14,896 bases of DNA from an uncultured Actinomycetes bacterium (lineage in GTDB: Bacteria; Actinomycetota; Actinomycetes; Nanopelagicales; Nanopelagicaceae). The stretch covers positions 1 through 14,896 of the forward strand of contig CAIXDY010000051.1 in the NCBI GenBank assembly GCA_903918325.1. The letters are read 5' to 3'. The translations under genes were made by a program, and so were the position numbers. The notes below the pieces were generated by a model, which was not told the origin of the DNA, ran no database searches, and was given only the letters and a program-made list of their open reading frames with translations. Below are positions 13,263 through 14,896 of this stretch, one piece after another. The first letter of the stretch is position 1, and every line of letters begins with the position of its first letter.

Positions 13263-14417
13263 TTAAACCTTAACTGGTTGTGATGGCGTGAGTTTAATAA
13301 TAGCGAAAGCAATTGCGATTAATACTGGCACCATGATGTACGCCCGTGAAATACCAAAGTTATCGCCTAAGAAACCCAGCAGAAATGGGGCACCAGCTAT
13401 AGCGATTCCAGCACCTAGCGACGAGCGTCCGATAGCTAAATCTGGACGTCCATCGCTAAAGGAGACTAAGCGAATTGCAGATAACGCGAACTGCATTGAA
13501 ATTCCAAGACCAACAACTAAAAGCGAGATTAAAGAAATCACCATGGAGTGCGAGAACCAAAATGATGTAAAACCAATAAATTGGATTCCAACAATTAATA
13601 GCAATTGGTTATCTAGCTTTAGATTTTTAAGGGCTAGGCCGCCATACCAACGTCCAATTCCCATGCCAGTACCCAAGGCAACAATGGCAACGGTTGAGAT
13701 TGCCGCCGTGGAACCAACGCGATCTTTTAATAATGCAGCTGACCAAAAAGATGTGGCAAATTCTGAAGAAATACAGGCAACAAAACCAACCCAAGCGAAC
13801 CAAAACTTAGGTGACATTTTTCCGGTTTCCGGACCACTTTCATCTGGCACATGCTCTTCTTTTTCTTTCTCACGTCCAACCAGCATCAATATGACAACGG
13901 TAGGAAGGGCAAGGAGCAAACCTAATCGCCAGAAGTCACGATAAAGCGTTGCGATAGTTCCAATGAGTGCCGTGCCTGTAACAAAACCAACGGATGCAAT
14001 TCCATTAGCTTGCGGGATAGCAACTTCAGCAGCTTTTCCATAATGGTGCGACATTGTTGTAAGCATTGAATTAATAACAATTGAAGTTCCAAAACCAGTT
14101 ATCAAAATTGCCGGCAAAGTTAAATAAACTGGGGGAGAAACAATAAACATTGTGAGACCAACTGAGAAAATACTCAATCCGATCCACTGAGATTTTTTGC
14201 GGCCGAATTTATGAGCTAAATGTGGATTGGCATAACCCGCAGCAATGGATGCGATTCCCATGGCAGTACCGTGTAAACCTGCAATAGTTAATGTTGTTCC
14301 TTGGTCGGCCCGAAGCAGTGATTGAGCTGGACCAAAGCCACCTAAAAAGAAGTTAACAATTGCGGTTTGGGTAGCGGTTATCCAAAAGAAACGGTCGCGT
14401 TGAAAGCTTTTCGGCAC
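13263..14417 (-). CDS. MFS transporter downstream of serC
   Basis: This 384-residue protein has about 12 hydrophobic helices, a motif A-like AHKFGRKKS (68-76) between helices 2 and 3, and a charged central loop GREKEKEEHVPDESGPETGK (181-200) splitting it into two six-helix halves. The substrate is not identifiable; it is unlike the other MFS protein here and resembles NarK/YcaD-type general MFS permeases rather than drug exporters. The start is GTG 14417, 6 bp after the serC stop, so it is the second gene of a serC operon; only a weak TAGG precedes it. There is no in-frame ATG before the middle of helix 2. The micro-ORF follows 3 nt after its stop. Confidence 0.87.
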   Translation of the reverse strand: MPKSFQRDRFFWITATQTAIVNFFLGGFGPAQSLLRADQGTTLTIAGLHGTAMGIASIAAGYANPHLAHKFGRKKSQWIGLSIFSVGLTMFIVSPPVYLTLPAILITGFGTSIVINSMLTTMSHHYGKAAEVAIPQANGIASVGFVTGTALIGTIATLYRDFWRLGLLLALPTVVILMLVGREKEKEEHVPDESGPETGKMSPKFWFAWVGFVACISSEFATSFWSAALLKDRVGSTAAISTVAIVALGTGMGIGRWYGGLALKNLKLDNQLLLIVGIQFIGFTSFWFSHSMVISLISLLVVGLGISMQFALSAIRLVSFSDGRPDLAIGRSSLGAGIAIAGAPFLLGFLGDNFGISRAYIMVPVLIAIAFAIIKLTPSQPVKV

Positions 14418-14423
14418 GGCCTA

Positions 14424-14896
14424 TTAAAGCGCAGAAACTACGAAATCAATGCATTTCGTCAAAGCGTCAACATCACTTGGCTCAACGGCAGGGAACATTC
14501 CAATTCTTAGCTGGTTCTTGCCAAGTTTGCGATAAGGCTCGGTATCCACGATGCCATTAGCGCGAAGAGTTGATGCAATCTTTGTTGCGTCAATTGCGTC
14601 ATCAAAATTAATGGTTCCTACAACTTGAGAGCGCATTGCAGGATCAGTCACGAAAGGTGTTGTGTAACTAGTTTTTTCTGCCCATGAATAAAGCAAGCTA
14701 GAAGATTTTTCACTTCGACCTGCAGCAAATGAAAGACCTCCACCAGAATTCATCCATTCAATTTGTTCGGCAAGTAAAATGAGCGTTGTTACCGAAGGAG
14801 TGTTGTAGGTCTGATCTAGACGTGAGTTTTCAATTGCAATTGATAAATCAAAAAACGCTGGAATCCAACGCCCGCTAGCTTTAATCTTTTCAACTC
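14424..14896 (-). CDS. serC: Phosphoserine aminotransferase, C-terminal part (5' truncated by window)
   Basis: The frame is open to the window edge and gives the last 156 residues of an enzyme that is usually about 370 long. SerC uses glutamate to aminate 3-phosphohydroxypyruvate in serine synthesis, with PLP as cofactor. The region near the edge reads GRWIPAF, then LENS-like IENSRLDQTYNTPSVTTL, the hallmark NQTYNTP-type segment that contacts the cofactor of the partner subunit. The end, FDDAIDATKIASTLRANGIV followed by DTEPYRKLGKNQLRIGMFPAVEPSDV, matches actinobacterial SerC (Rv0884c-like) closely. The Schiff-base lysine should lie just outside the window. The MFS gene and micro-ORF follow it on the same strand. 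Confidence 0.95.
   Translation of the reverse strand, partial: VEKIKASGRWIPAFFDLSIAIENSRLDQTYNTPSVTTLILLAEQIEWMNSGGGLSFAAGRSEKSSSLLYSWAEKTSYTTPFVTDPAMRSQVVGTINFDDAIDATKIASTLRANGIVDTEPYRKLGKNQLRIGMFPAVEPSDVDALTKCIDFVVSAL

Noticed and set aside
13288..13944. Antisense frame of 218 codons opposite the serC-linked MFS gene
   Set aside because: It is rich in proline, lysine and isoleucine with no hydrophobic or domain pattern, and mirrors the transmembrane codons of the real gene.
1..14896. Mobile elements, CRISPR array, toxin-antitoxin or defence genes
   Set aside because: No transposase, integrase, direct-repeat array or recognisable defence domain was found on either strand; tRNA-Thr has no integrated element next to it.

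Overview
The window looks like a chromosomal segment of a low-GC actinobacterium, most likely a freshwater planktonic lineage such as Nanopelagicales (acI; 'Candidatus Planktophila' and relatives). The gene set and protein sequences are closest, from memory, to mycobacterial genes: Ppk1 next to a MutT1-type Nudix/histidine-phosphatase fusion, a PPX1-type exopolyphosphatase, a GroEL2-type chaperonin without GroES, a CspB-type cold-shock protein with a C-terminal extension, DUF3263, DUF3027 and DUF2530 proteins, and SerC. The DNA, however, is A+T-rich for that phylum and very tightly packed. The organism assignment is an inference; no rRNA is present.

Layout. (a) 1-2875, polyphosphate and nucleotide housekeeping: the 3' half of ppk1 and a mutT1-like gene in one operon, meeting a convergent exopolyphosphatase gene whose stop codon overlaps the mutT1 stop. 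(b) 2938-3595: a tRNA-Thr(UGU) preceded by two perfect tetraloop hairpins and followed 29 bp later by a small beta-carbonic anhydrase gene, probably one transcript. (c) 3576-5587, minus strand: type II NADH dehydrogenase translationally coupled to an alpha/beta hydrolase. (d) 5612-8429, plus strand: an atypical SDR with a C-terminal DUF2867 domain, overlapping a group II PLP-dependent decarboxylase. Only 24 bp separate the ndh and SDR start codons. (e) 8480-10560: a DUF3263 protein, then groEL under a -35/-10 promoter and a CIRCE element, ended by a strong hairpin. (f) 10571-13202: DUF3027, a CspB-like gene, a small DUF2530 membrane protein (minus) and an MFS exporter. (g) 13179-14896, minus strand: the 3' part of serC, a second MFS transporter, and a 26-codon single-helix membrane micro-ORF that extends into the end of the opposing MFS gene.

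Regulation is unusually readable here. Six genes that start a transcription unit and lack a clear Shine-Dalgarno have a TANNNT -10 hexamer exactly 6 or 7 nt before the start codon, as expected for leaderless transcripts. Genes inside operons or with 5' leaders instead carry clear or partial Shine-Dalgarno sequences (mutT1-like, carbonic anhydrase, cspB-like, groEL, micro-ORF).

I saw no insertion sequence, phage gene, CRISPR array or defence system. Most of the window is ordinary core genome. The points most worth a second look are the micro-ORF, the tRNA leader hairpins, and the shared leaderless promoter between ndh and the SDR gene.
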